Of a DNA stretch of 57,603 nt, positions 18,871 to 27,172 are shown piece by piece. The first letter of the stretch is position 1; each line of letters opens with the position of its first letter. The position numbers and the translations under genes were made by a program. The notes beneath the pieces are model-generated. The model worked only from the letters and a program-made list of their open reading frames with translations. It made no database searches and was not told where the DNA came from. The stretch is from NCBI GenBank assembly GCA_007131285.1, contig SLQV01000077.1, positions 1-57,603 on the forward strand, in the 5' to 3' direction. The stretch is from Myxococcales bacterium. GTDB lineage: Bacteria; Myxococcota_A; Polyangia; Polyangiales; SLQV01.

Positions 18871-20201
18871 GGCCTCAGCCCCCCTGAGACGCCCTCGGGC
18901 GCATCGTCCTCGCGAGCACCTTCAGGAACCGCGATGCCAGCCGACGCACTATACCTTCCAGAGGCAGGCGCATCCGGCTGAAGCACGACATCTTCGGCAT
19001 TTATCAGAGGCAAGACCGCATTGTAGCCGCCAAATGCGAGCGAGTTGTTCAGCACGACCCGCAGCCGTGTTGAGTGTGCAGTGCGCTTCAATACGTCGAT
19101 CTCCAAAGCGGGATCCGTTTCTTCGAGGTTCACAGTGCCGGGAACAACACCGGTGCGCAACGCCTGCACGCATGCCACCGCCTCGATCGCGCTGGCAGCG
19201 CCCATGGCGTGTCCAATAGCGCCCTTAAGTGAGGAGACCAGGGGCACATGCGTTCCGAAAACAGCGCGCAAGACCTGCGCCTCGACTGCATCGTTGGCCT
19301 CGGTACCGGTGCCGTGTGCGCAAAAATAATCGACGGCGTCCGGCGCGAGGCCGGTTGCACTCAGAGCACGTAGAAGCGCCGCCCGGCTACCGGCGCCTTC
19401 GGGATGGGGACGCGTAATGTGAAACGCGTCGCATGTGAGCCCAAGCACGCCAAGCTGAGCCAAGGGTTGCCCACCACGACGTACCACGCTCGCGGCGGAT
19501 TCGAGCACAAAGAACGCGGCCCCCTCGCCAATCATTAAGCCTTTGCGCTGGGCATCGAAGGGCTGGCAGCGCTGCGGGGCGATCGCACCTAAACGAGCAA
19601 AGCCTGCATACTGGAGGCGCTCTATGACCTCGCTTGCCCCCGCAATGACAAGGTCAGCGTGCCCCGTGCGTATCAACTCCGCTCCCAGCCCGAGCGCATA
19701 GTTCCCCGCAGCGCAAGCGCCCGGAACGGTATGAATGGGTCCCTCGCACCCCGCGGACCGAGCGACGAGGGCGGGGAGCGTGACCGACCCAAACGGGACG
19801 ACCGCCCCGGGCGCCACGCCGGCTGCGTTCCCGTGGAACCAAGCCCGATGCACTGCACCTAAGCGGTCGCCCTCGCCCATCGACGTGCCCACGACGACCG
19901 CACGACGTTCCGGCGCCGGCGTCTGCGCGTTGGGGTGCCCGGCTTGTTCAAGCGCCTGGCGCGTCGCCGCAAGCGCATAACCCGCGGCCCTTCCGACCTG
20001 CCGTTGCTCACTTCGTGTGAGCCAAGGCTCCCAGGGCACCCCCTTGACCTCGCAGGCCTGATCCCGCTCAATGCCATCGGTCGAAAATCGGGTGACCTGG
20101 CCCTGACCACTTTCGCCTCGGCACAAAGCCTGCCACCAGCTCTCGACATCGCTTCCGAGTGCGCTGACAATCCCCATCCCGGTCACGTAGACCGCTTCCA
20201 T
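18867..20201 (-). CDS. Beta-ketoacyl-ACP synthase (FabF-like) with intact C-H-H triad
   Basis: VPGACAAGNYALGLGAELIRTGHADLVIAG, CAHGTGTEANDAVEA, SLKGAIGHAMGAASAIEA; stop overlaps next start (ATGA). Confidence 0.93.
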   Translation of the reverse strand: MEAVYVTGMGIVSALGSDVESWWQALCRGESGQGQVTRFSTDGIERDQACEVKGVPWEPWLTRSEQRQVGRAAGYALAATRQALEQAGHPNAQTPAPERRAVVVGTSMGEGDRLGAVHRAWFHGNAAGVAPGAVVPFGSVTLPALVARSAGCEGPIHTVPGACAAGNYALGLGAELIRTGHADLVIAGASEVIERLQYAGFARLGAIAPQRCQPFDAQRKGLMIGEGAAFFVLESAASVVRRGGQPLAQLGVLGLTCDAFHITRPHPEGAGSRAALLRALSATGLAPDAVDYFCAHGTGTEANDAVEAQVLRAVFGTHVPLVSSLKGAIGHAMGAASAIEAVACVQALRTGVVPGTVNLEETDPALEIDVLKRTAHSTRLRVVLNNSLAFGGYNAVLPLINAEDVVLQPDAPASGRYSASAGIAVPEGAREDDAPEGVSGGLRP

Positions 20202-20299
20202 CGCACGCCGCTCCTAGTCCGAGCGACCCCAAAAGGCAAGAGCGTGGTCGCGGCTCGCGCCTTGACACTTCACCCTACGGAAACGTAAAGAGCGGCCTC

Positions 20300-22108
20300 A
20301 TGGCGGAAAATCTCGCGACAACGCTGGTGACCGCCCTCCTCGACTTACCCGAGCGGGAGGGGCGAGGCTTTACGTGCGTGAGGCGAGATGGCAGCGAGAA
20401 GTCTCTTTCCTGGCGTGAACTGAAGGCCGCCGCGCGCGCCACCGGAAAAATACTCAAGACGTCACTTGGCGTGGTGCCAGGTGACCGAGTGGTGGTGGTT
20501 CTACCCGAGCCTGATGACTTCGTAGTCGCGTTTTTTGGCTGCGTCCTCGCGGGCGCGGTCCCCGTGCCGCTCGCCAACAAAGCGCCTTTTCGCGCAGCGG
20601 CGGCCTACCGCGATCATCTCGCACATATCTTGCGAGCATCCGGGGCTAAGCTGATCCTTACGGACCGTCAGTGCGCCGAGGCCGCGGAGCTATCGCTTCT
20701 TGACGCGGAACTCGGGCGCGACACGTCTGAGCCGACTTCCCGGTCACCCATGAGCACCGCAGCAACGGCACGCGTGACCGTTGCTGATGTAGACACGCTC
20801 GGCGCACAGTTGGGCCAGATATCCGCTGCGGGCGACTTCGACCAGCCTGCGCTGCCTAGCCCAGACGACCTGTGCTTCCTTCAGTTTACGTCCGGCAGCA
20901 CGTCTGAGCCGAAGGGCGTGAGGGTGTTGCATCGCAATCTCGTCGCGAACGCGCGGGCTTTTTTGGGCCCCGCTGGCCTCGACCGCACCGATGCAGACCT
21001 GGGCTTGAGCTGGCTGCCGCTCTACCACGACATGGGACTGATTGGCTTTGTCCTGGGCCCTGTCATCTGTGATATCTCGGTTGTCTTGATTGCGACCGAA
21101 CGTTTTGCAAAGCTCCCGCGATCCTGGCTGGAGGAGATCAGTGCTCGCGGCGCTACGATCACATTTGCGCCCAACTTTGCGTACCGACTGGTCACGCGGC
21201 GCGTGCGCGAACGAGATCTAGAGCGACTTAACCTCCGCAGCTTGCGCATCGCAGGCTGCGGTGCCGAACCGATTCAGGCTGAAACGCTTGTAAGTTTCGC
21301 TGAACGCTTTGCTCCGTGTGGCTTCAACCCGATAGCATTCGCCCCCTGCTACGGCATGGCCGAAAGCACTCTGGCAATATCGTTCACTCGGCCAAACGAT
21401 CCATTGGCGTTCGAATGGGTTGACACCAAGCAGCTGGCCCAAGGTCAAGCCGTTGTGTCGCAGTCTGCGCAAAGACCCGAAGCAACAACTCCAGGCACCC
21501 ATGTGCAGCCAGTCCAGTCGCAGATCGTCGATTGCGGTCAGCCGTTCCCGGGGCATGAGGTGCATGTCGTGCGAGAGGACGGTGCAGTGGCCGATGAGCG
21601 AGAGGTTGGCGAAGTCTGGGTGCGCGGCCCAAGCGTAGCGGACGGCTACGAGGGGCTCAGTAGCCCGGACACATTCGATCCAGACGGCTGGCTACACACC
21701 GGTGACCTTGGCTATTTCGCTGAGAATCATCTTTTTATCTGTGGACGCCTGAAGGACATGATTATCGTCAATGGATCCAATCATTTCCCTCAAGATATCG
21801 AATGGTTGGTGGCGGGCGTAGAGGGCGTACGGGAAGGCGGCGTCGTGGCCTTCGGGTTGCCGGGAACCCAGGGCGATGAAATCGTTGTGGTTGCCGAAAC
21901 ACGCGCCAGCGACGCCGGGCGCGTGCGCGACGAAGCCGCACGACGTGTGGCTGCGGAGATGGGCGTTCAGCCCTCCGTGGTAGCGGCCGTGCCTCCCGGC
22001 ACAATACCCAAGACATCTAGCGGAAAAATACAACGCAGGCGGACCCGCCAGCTCTATCAAAACGGTGCGCTCTCCGAGCATGGTACCGCGACCGAAACGC
22101 CGAGCTAG
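20300..22108 (+). CDS. Fatty acyl-AMP ligase / acyl-ACP synthetase (FAAL-type)
   Basis: LQFTSGSTSEPKGVRVLHRNLVANARA, SWLPLYHDMGLIGFVLGP, FAPNFAYRLVTRRV, GAEPIQAETL, FAPCYGMAESTL, KTSSGKIQRR. Confidence 0.92.
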   Translation: MAENLATTLVTALLDLPEREGRGFTCVRRDGSEKSLSWRELKAAARATGKILKTSLGVVPGDRVVVVLPEPDDFVVAFFGCVLAGAVPVPLANKAPFRAAAAYRDHLAHILRASGAKLILTDRQCAEAAELSLLDAELGRDTSEPTSRSPMSTAATARVTVADVDTLGAQLGQISAAGDFDQPALPSPDDLCFLQFTSGSTSEPKGVRVLHRNLVANARAFLGPAGLDRTDADLGLSWLPLYHDMGLIGFVLGPVICDISVVLIATERFAKLPRSWLEEISARGATITFAPNFAYRLVTRRVRERDLERLNLRSLRIAGCGAEPIQAETLVSFAERFAPCGFNPIAFAPCYGMAESTLAISFTRPNDPLAFEWVDTKQLAQGQAVVSQSAQRPEATTPGTHVQPVQSQIVDCGQPFPGHEVHVVREDGAVADEREVGEVWVRGPSVADGYEGLSSPDTFDPDGWLHTGDLGYFAENHLFICGRLKDMIIVNGSNHFPQDIEWLVAGVEGVREGGVVAFGLPGTQGDEIVVVAETRASDAGRVRDEAARRVAAEMGVQPSVVAAVPPGTIPKTSSGKIQRRRTRQLYQNGALSEHGTATETPS

Positions 22109-22163
22109 CCGGCCGCGCACCCTCCCTGCGCGCTCACTTTTAGGAGTTATACGCACCGGCCTT

Positions 22164-22494
22164 CCTCAGATAGCTGAGGGTGAATCCGAATCATACTTCG
22201 GCGCCAAAGCCGCCCGATGCCAGCGTGAGAAGCGCTCACGGGTCTCGGCCTAAAGCGAGTCTACCTGCCTCTTGGGGCTCCCCGACCCGTGTATCAAAAC
22301 CCGTCTGACCAGAGGCGCGTTTGACCTGGGTCTGGGCTTAGCGTCAGGCTGGGCTATAGTCGGCGCGCTCGCAGAGGTAAGCCCGGACCATAGACGAAAC
22401 CTCCGCGCTAGGAGGCCTTCCCTTAGGGAACGCGCGAAAGCGCGGTCTGTGGCTTCGACGGGAACGACGTGCCTGGTTTTTACACCAGCCACAG
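22164..22494 (+). ncRNA. Candidate structured RNA / leader upstream of first ACP gene
   Basis: Consecutive stems: 22164-22179, 22186-22201, 22224-22240, 22267-22316, 22329-22389 (12 bp incl. one G.U), 22400-22415, 22418-22430, 22431-22444 (GAAA loop), 22447-22494 (8 bp). Confidence 0.4.
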
Positions 22495-22599
22495 GATACC
22501 CCCTTATCGAGCAACCTAGTAAACGGCCTCGACGAACGACCGCCGTACCCCGACAGAACGCAAACGCCCGAGCGCTGATCCGGGCGCCGCAGGAGGCCG

Positions 22600-22854
22600 A
22601 TGGACACCGACGAACTTTTGATACTCTTCCGAGAACTCGCCAGCGAGATCGCCGAAAAGGACTGCTCGAGCATTCCGGCCGACGCGCAGGTAACGCAGCT
22701 GGGGATCGACTCCCTCGGTTTGATGGAACTTGTGGGTACGCTTGAGCGTGAGCTTGCGATCCGGCTTCCGGAGGCGGAGCTTGCGGAAGTTCGCACCGTC
22801 AACGACCTTTTGCGCGTCGCGGCACAGCAACTTAAGGAGCGCCGCACGGGCTAA
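22600..22854 (+). CDS. Acyl carrier protein
   Basis: 84 aa; TQLGIDSLGLMELVGTLERELAIRLPEAEL phosphopantetheine Ser motif. Confidence 0.9.
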   Translation: MDTDELLILFRELASEIAEKDCSSIPADAQVTQLGIDSLGLMELVGTLERELAIRLPEAELAEVRTVNDLLRVAAQQLKERRTG

Positions 22855-22961
22855 ACGCCAGAGGCTTCGAGCGCTACCCGAAAAACCGTTAAGCATTTGA
22901 CATAAAACGTCTTTCCTGCGATTTACAGGCAAGCTGACTCCGAGCGGAGGCCGACGTAAAT

Positions 22962-23157
22962 GGGCGCGAGACTGGCGCCCTCGAGTCTATACCCGTACCC
23001 TTAGAGCCGGCGAGACCGAAGCCGACAGGCCGATGACGGGTCGACTTGCAACGGTGTGGCCGCCAGCGGCGTAGAACCTGCAAGGGAGTCCTTGAGGCCC
23101 GGTGGCGAAGGAGCAGGTCGTCACCGAGCGAACGTAGCCGCAGGCTCTTGCCAGCGG
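22962..23157 (+). ncRNA. Candidate structured RNA / leader upstream of second ACP gene
   Basis: Stems: 22962-22980 (GGGCGC/GCGCCC), 22991-22996/23036-23041, 23045-23084 (CTTGCA/TGCAAG with inner GCCG/CGGC), 23100-23126 (8 bp, one G.U), 23138-23157. Confidence 0.3.
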
Positions 23158-23209
23158 GGTGACTTTTAGATTGAAGGCCGTGGTCAAGCCGAAGTGACGA
23201 GGATACAGA

Positions 23210-23446
23210 ATGGATATCAACGAGCTTCGCGAAGAAATCCGTCAGATTATCGCTGAGGTAAGCGAGGTGGACATCATTCCCGACGCCACCTCGTTCGGCG
23301 AGCTTGGAATCGACAGCATGATGGCGATTGAGATCGTTGCCGAGGTGGAGCGCAAGTACAAGCTTTCTATCCCCGAAGACGAGCTTCAAGAGCTCACGGA
23401 TCTGGACCGCGTCGTCGAAAAGGTAACCTCGCGCATCGCAGCCTAG
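23210..23446 (+). CDS. Acyl carrier protein
   Basis: 78 aa; SFGELGIDSMMAIEIVAEVERKYKLSIPEDEL. Confidence 0.93.
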   Translation: MDINELREEIRQIIAEVSEVDIIPDATSFGELGIDSMMAIEIVAEVERKYKLSIPEDELQELTDLDRVVEKVTSRIAA

Positions 23447-23503
23447 ACTCGGGCCTGCCGTGTGCTTGGTGGGTCGAGCGCATGTGGTTGAGGCGCCGCA
23501 GGC

Positions 23504-24259
23504 TTAGCGTTCGATACGCACCGCTTCGACGCGGCGCAGCTCGACCGCTTGTTCACGCGTTAAGGCCACGTAAACAGGCAAACCCGTATCTTCTACGGCT
23601 AAACGGAGGAAGCGCCGCTCGTGACGACAGGCAGCAAGATACCGGTTGAGGGTTGCGATAAGCTGGATGAGAGACACCTCATAATCTTCGGGCTGTTTAG
23701 CTGAATCGGACGTTCGGGGAACGGTCGCATGCCAGCTATCGGCCAACAAAACGACCTGCCCCCCTGGTTCGATCCAAGCGACATCTAGCCCAGCCAGAGG
23801 CATTGCAAATCCCCTGAGGTGATTGATGCACTGCGCTAGAGTTCCGCAGGCCGCTTCTTTCTCGATAACCAGCGCCCGGTCCGCTAGTTGGCGCGTCAAC
23901 GCCACGCTTGCACCAGGGTCATCCTCGGCCAGGTAATAGGTGCGCAGCAGATCGTCCTGCGTGTCCTCCGCGCCGGGATTTGCAAGGGCCGCGCACAGCG
24001 CGTCAAACCGTTCGTCAGGCAGCGCCGCCAGGAGTCCCGCGGCGCGCAGCGCGCGCGCGTACACCACGCGCCGACTTAACCTTTCCGAGAAGCCATCGGC
24101 CGGGTAATCGTCCACCGAATGCCGCGCGGCCTCCAACTGATCATGCGACGAGAGCACGGCCGATGCCGGTGGATCGGGTGGCTGGGAAGCCTCGGACGGT
24201 GGCGACGGAAAAGACACGGCGTTGCCTACAGGATGCCTGACCTTGTGACGTCGACGCAA
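23504..24259 (-). CDS. Hypothetical protein
   Basis: 251 aa ORF with coding-like composition; no recognised motif; N-terminus overlaps divergent hflX ORF so start uncertain. Confidence 0.55.
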   Translation of the reverse strand: MRRRHKVRHPVGNAVSFPSPPSEASQPPDPPASAVLSSHDQLEAARHSVDDYPADGFSERLSRRVVYARALRAAGLLAALPDERFDALCAALANPGAEDTQDDLLRTYYLAEDDPGASVALTRQLADRALVIEKEAACGTLAQCINHLRGFAMPLAGLDVAWIEPGGQVVLLADSWHATVPRTSDSAKQPEDYEVSLIQLIATLNRYLAACRHERRFLRLAVEDTGLPVYVALTREQAVELRRVEAVRIER

Positions 24260-26080
24260 CGAGGGAGTTCAACCGCAGCGCTGAGCCTCCGTCCCGTCGC
24301 CGACGCAGCCTTGCTTTGCCGCAGACAAGGCACCATCCTGCGGGATCACGTGACGTTACATGGTCATCTTCAGGGACTGGCTCCTTCCGAAACGAAGCTC
24401 CTTGAGCGGCTCTATCGGCGGAAGGTGCCCACCCAATCGCTTTTCCCGACGGAGCTTGCGCGACCGCTCTGCGATATTTCTCACCAAATACGGCGTCAGG
24501 TCGGACTCTTGGTAGACCGTAGCGGAACGGTTACCCACGTCATCGTCGGTGACAGCACCAAACTTTTCATCCCGGATCTCGGCCGCGTCCGCGCGGGTGC
24601 CAGCCGCTTTCGCGGCCTTCGTCTGCTCCACACCCATCTCCATCAAGAGCCGATCAGCCGAGACGATCTTGTCGACCTGACCCGGCTTCGCCTTGACTTA
24701 GTAGCGGCGCTGCTTGTCGCAACCGATGGATTGCCCTTTCGCGTCTACTACGCGCACAACGTCCCCAATCGCGAGGGCCTTCCGTACGTTACTGTCGGCC
24801 CGATACCCTTCAGCCACCTCGACCTCGATGTTGGCCTTCTGATTCGGGAGCTCGAGACGGACTTTGCGCGTGAGGCAAAGCGCTATCCCCGCAGGACGCC
24901 GGAGGGCCGGGCGATTCTCGTCCACGTGTCGAATAAGCGCGATGCACATGAGACCGAGGCGTCTCTCATCGAACTTAAGGAACTGGCGCGGACAGCCGGC
25001 CTGGAAGTCGTGGACACTATCACACAGGTGCGACCACAGGTTGACCCTCGTTATGTGGTCGGCCGAGGCAAGCTAGATGACATTACCCTGCGCGCAATGC
25101 AGCTCGACGCTGATGTCCTGGTCATTGATCGTGAAGTCAGCGCGGCCCAGAGCACTGCTCTCGCCGAGGTTTCCGAACTCAAAATAATTGACCGTACCCA
25201 GCTCATTCTCGACATCTTTGCCATGCGCGCCGAGAGTCGCGTCGGCAAGGTCCAGGTCGAGCTCGCCCAGATGAAGTACCTGCTTCCGCGCCTCGGAACG
25301 CGGGATGACGCGCTTTCGCGACTGACCGGCGGCATTGGCGGGCGCGGCCCAGGCGAAACCAAGCTAGAGATAGGGCGGCGGAGGGCGCGCGAACGGGTAC
25401 ATCGGCTCGAAGCCGAGCTGAAAACTCTCGCCAAGACGCGACGACAAATGCGGGGGCGGCGCCGGCGACGCGAGGTGCCCCACATTGCCATCGTGGGCTA
25501 CACAAACGCGGGCAAGAGCACGTTGCTCAATACGCTTACGCAGGCAGATGTGTTGGCAGAAGACAAACTCTTTGCAACGCTGGACCCACGTTCGAAACGC
25601 CTCAGACTACCAAGAGAGCGCGAGGTCGTTATTTCAGATACCGTGGGCTTCATTCGACACTTGCCGAAAGACTTATTCGGGGCTTTTCGGTCCACCTTTG
25701 AAGCTGCTCAGGAAGCTACTTTATTGCTGGAGGTGATCGACGCCTCTGATCCGGAGCTTGAGACCTACGTCACGACCACCGCCAAGTTATTGACCGAGCT
25801 TGAACTCGACCACGTTGAAAAACTGACCGTCTACAACAAAGCGGACAAACTGAGCGAGGCTCAGCGCGAAGGACTGCGCACGCGGGGACTGGTTGTCTCA
25901 GCGCCCGACCCGGCGACCCTGAGACCCCTGCTCGAAGCCATGGAAGCCTGCCTAGACATCGCGTTGACCGCCAGCGATGCCTCTGCGAACAGCACTGCTA
26001 TCGCGGAGGAGGATGCCATTGACCGCGAGCCGCCAGACTACGGCACGCGAGACAACGCAGCCGCAGATGGCTTAGGGTAA
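24233..26080 (+). CDS. hflX: GTPase HflX (with long N-terminal extension)
   Basis: [71 protein letters not shown] 24233 used rather than 24119. Confidence 0.93.
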   Translation: MPDLVTSTQRGSSTAALSLRPVADAALLCRRQGTILRDHVTLHGHLQGLAPSETKLLERLYRRKVPTQSLFPTELARPLCDISHQIRRQVGLLVDRSGTVTHVIVGDSTKLFIPDLGRVRAGASRFRGLRLLHTHLHQEPISRDDLVDLTRLRLDLVAALLVATDGLPFRVYYAHNVPNREGLPYVTVGPIPFSHLDLDVGLLIRELETDFAREAKRYPRRTPEGRAILVHVSNKRDAHETEASLIELKELARTAGLEVVDTITQVRPQVDPRYVVGRGKLDDITLRAMQLDADVLVIDREVSAAQSTALAEVSELKIIDRTQLILDIFAMRAESRVGKVQVELAQMKYLLPRLGTRDDALSRLTGGIGGRGPGETKLEIGRRRARERVHRLEAELKTLAKTRRQMRGRRRRREVPHIAIVGYTNAGKSTLLNTLTQADVLAEDKLFATLDPRSKRLRLPREREVVISDTVGFIRHLPKDLFGAFRSTFEAAQEATLLLEVIDASDPELETYVTTTAKLLTELELDHVEKLTVYNKADKLSEAQREGLRTRGLVVSAPDPATLRPLLEAMEACLDIALTASDASANSTAIAEEDAIDREPPDYGTRDNAAADGLG

Positions 26081-26381
26081 AGCGGACATGGGATAAACAG
26101 GCGCGGTTCTTGGGCATGGACCGCTGACTGGGCCCGCGGAATTTGCGGGGTGCGCGGGGATCATGGCACGCCGGCGCGCGGCGCTAGATCGCCCCCCCCC
26201 GCAACCCTCCGCCCGACGGGCTCCTGCCTGAATGAAAGCAATATATTCGCAAGAATCTAACATAGTACTGTCGAGGAACGACCTTAAGCCAAAGCCGAGT
26301 ACCCCCGATTCCCCGATCCCGCGCGGTCGATTTACACGCCCAGGGTTGTCATCTGCGATCCCTGCCTTGGTTCACCCGGCG

Positions 26382-27143
26382 CTAGCGCTGTCGAGGTTTG
26401 ATAGCGATAGATCCGGTTTCGTCTACCACTGCAAGTACGTAGTTCCCGGCACCGTATTTAGCGTCTAGGCGCGCTAGCCGGGGGGCGAGCCGTGCGCGCA
26501 TACCCTCCGGCGTCAGTCGAACGGGCGCAAGCCCTGCAGCCTTTCGCGCCGCTTGAACTTGTCGATATACATCGATAACAGGATCGGGAGGCGAGGCCGG
26601 GTACGAAGGCTCGATGACATCAATATCGAGCTCAATCCCTTGCTCCGTGTCGCGTGCTCTCTCCCCCGGCTCGCTCCGGGAGTCCGCACCTGCCCTGCGT
26701 CCCGCGGTGCCTCCGGTCGGGGCGAGGCGCTTTCGCGCGCGCTTGACGTCGCGCTCGAAGGTGCCGTCTTCAATTTGGCGGCTGATGCGGCTCCACTTGG
26801 AAAATAGCGTCTGATAGCGGCGCGCGAGCTGCCGGATGCGAAAATTGACCGCCGTGTTGGTGACGCGACGATCAAGCAAGTGCTGCAAGAGTCGCTCGAA
26901 CTGCTGGCGTGGCACCGCGGGCTCCAGCCGCTCCACGCCTTGAAAGTACATGTCGTAACGCGCCGTCAATGCCTTGAGCTGTAGCTCGCCGCGCTTGAGT
27001 AACGCCTCCGCCGTCTCGGGAGCATTCTCCACAACTCTTAAAGTTAACCGATTTTTCGCAAGCGAACCAAGCGCTGAGACGCTCGACTCGCGCTGCTTGC
27101 CTAAGTCTTCGGCAAGCATACTGCGTGCTTGGACAAGGCCCAT
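26382..27143 (-). CDS. Conserved hypothetical protein resembling MXAN_5187 C-terminal-domain family
   Basis: TNTAVNFRIRQLARRYQTLFSKWSRISRQIEDGTFERDVKRARKR; family call from memory, not searched. Confidence 0.5.
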   Translation of the reverse strand: MGLVQARSMLAEDLGKQRESSVSALGSLAKNRLTLRVVENAPETAEALLKRGELQLKALTARYDMYFQGVERLEPAVPRQQFERLLQHLLDRRVTNTAVNFRIRQLARRYQTLFSKWSRISRQIEDGTFERDVKRARKRLAPTGGTAGRRAGADSRSEPGERARDTEQGIELDIDVIEPSYPASPPDPVIDVYRQVQAARKAAGLAPVRLTPEGMRARLAPRLARLDAKYGAGNYVLAVVDETGSIAIKPRQR

Positions 27144-27172
27144 GCGTCAGGAACGATTCAAGAGTTCGTACT

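Noticed and set aside
22371-22395. AGGTAAGCCCGGACCATAG resembling RNase P RNA CR-I (GAGGAAAGTCCGG)
   Set aside because: Core motif mismatched and other universal RNase P elements were not found.
22446-22470. TTCGACGGG in the ACP1 leader resembling the tmRNA 5' signature
   Set aside because: No tRNA-like 3' end, no TPsiC arm or tag ORF within the expected about 350 nt; likely coincidence.
22272-22745. Plus-strand 157-aa ORF overlapping the ACP1 leader and start
   Set aside because: Different frame from ACP1, no recognisable domain, basic Arg-rich composition typical of spurious GC-rich ORFs.
22889-23389. Minus-strand ORF covering the ACP2 leader and ACP2
   Set aside because: Overlaps well-supported ACP2 on the opposite strand; no recognisable domain.
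26191-26200. Poly-C run as possible phase-variable tract
   Set aside because: Lies in an intergenic region not clearly within a promoter or ORF start.
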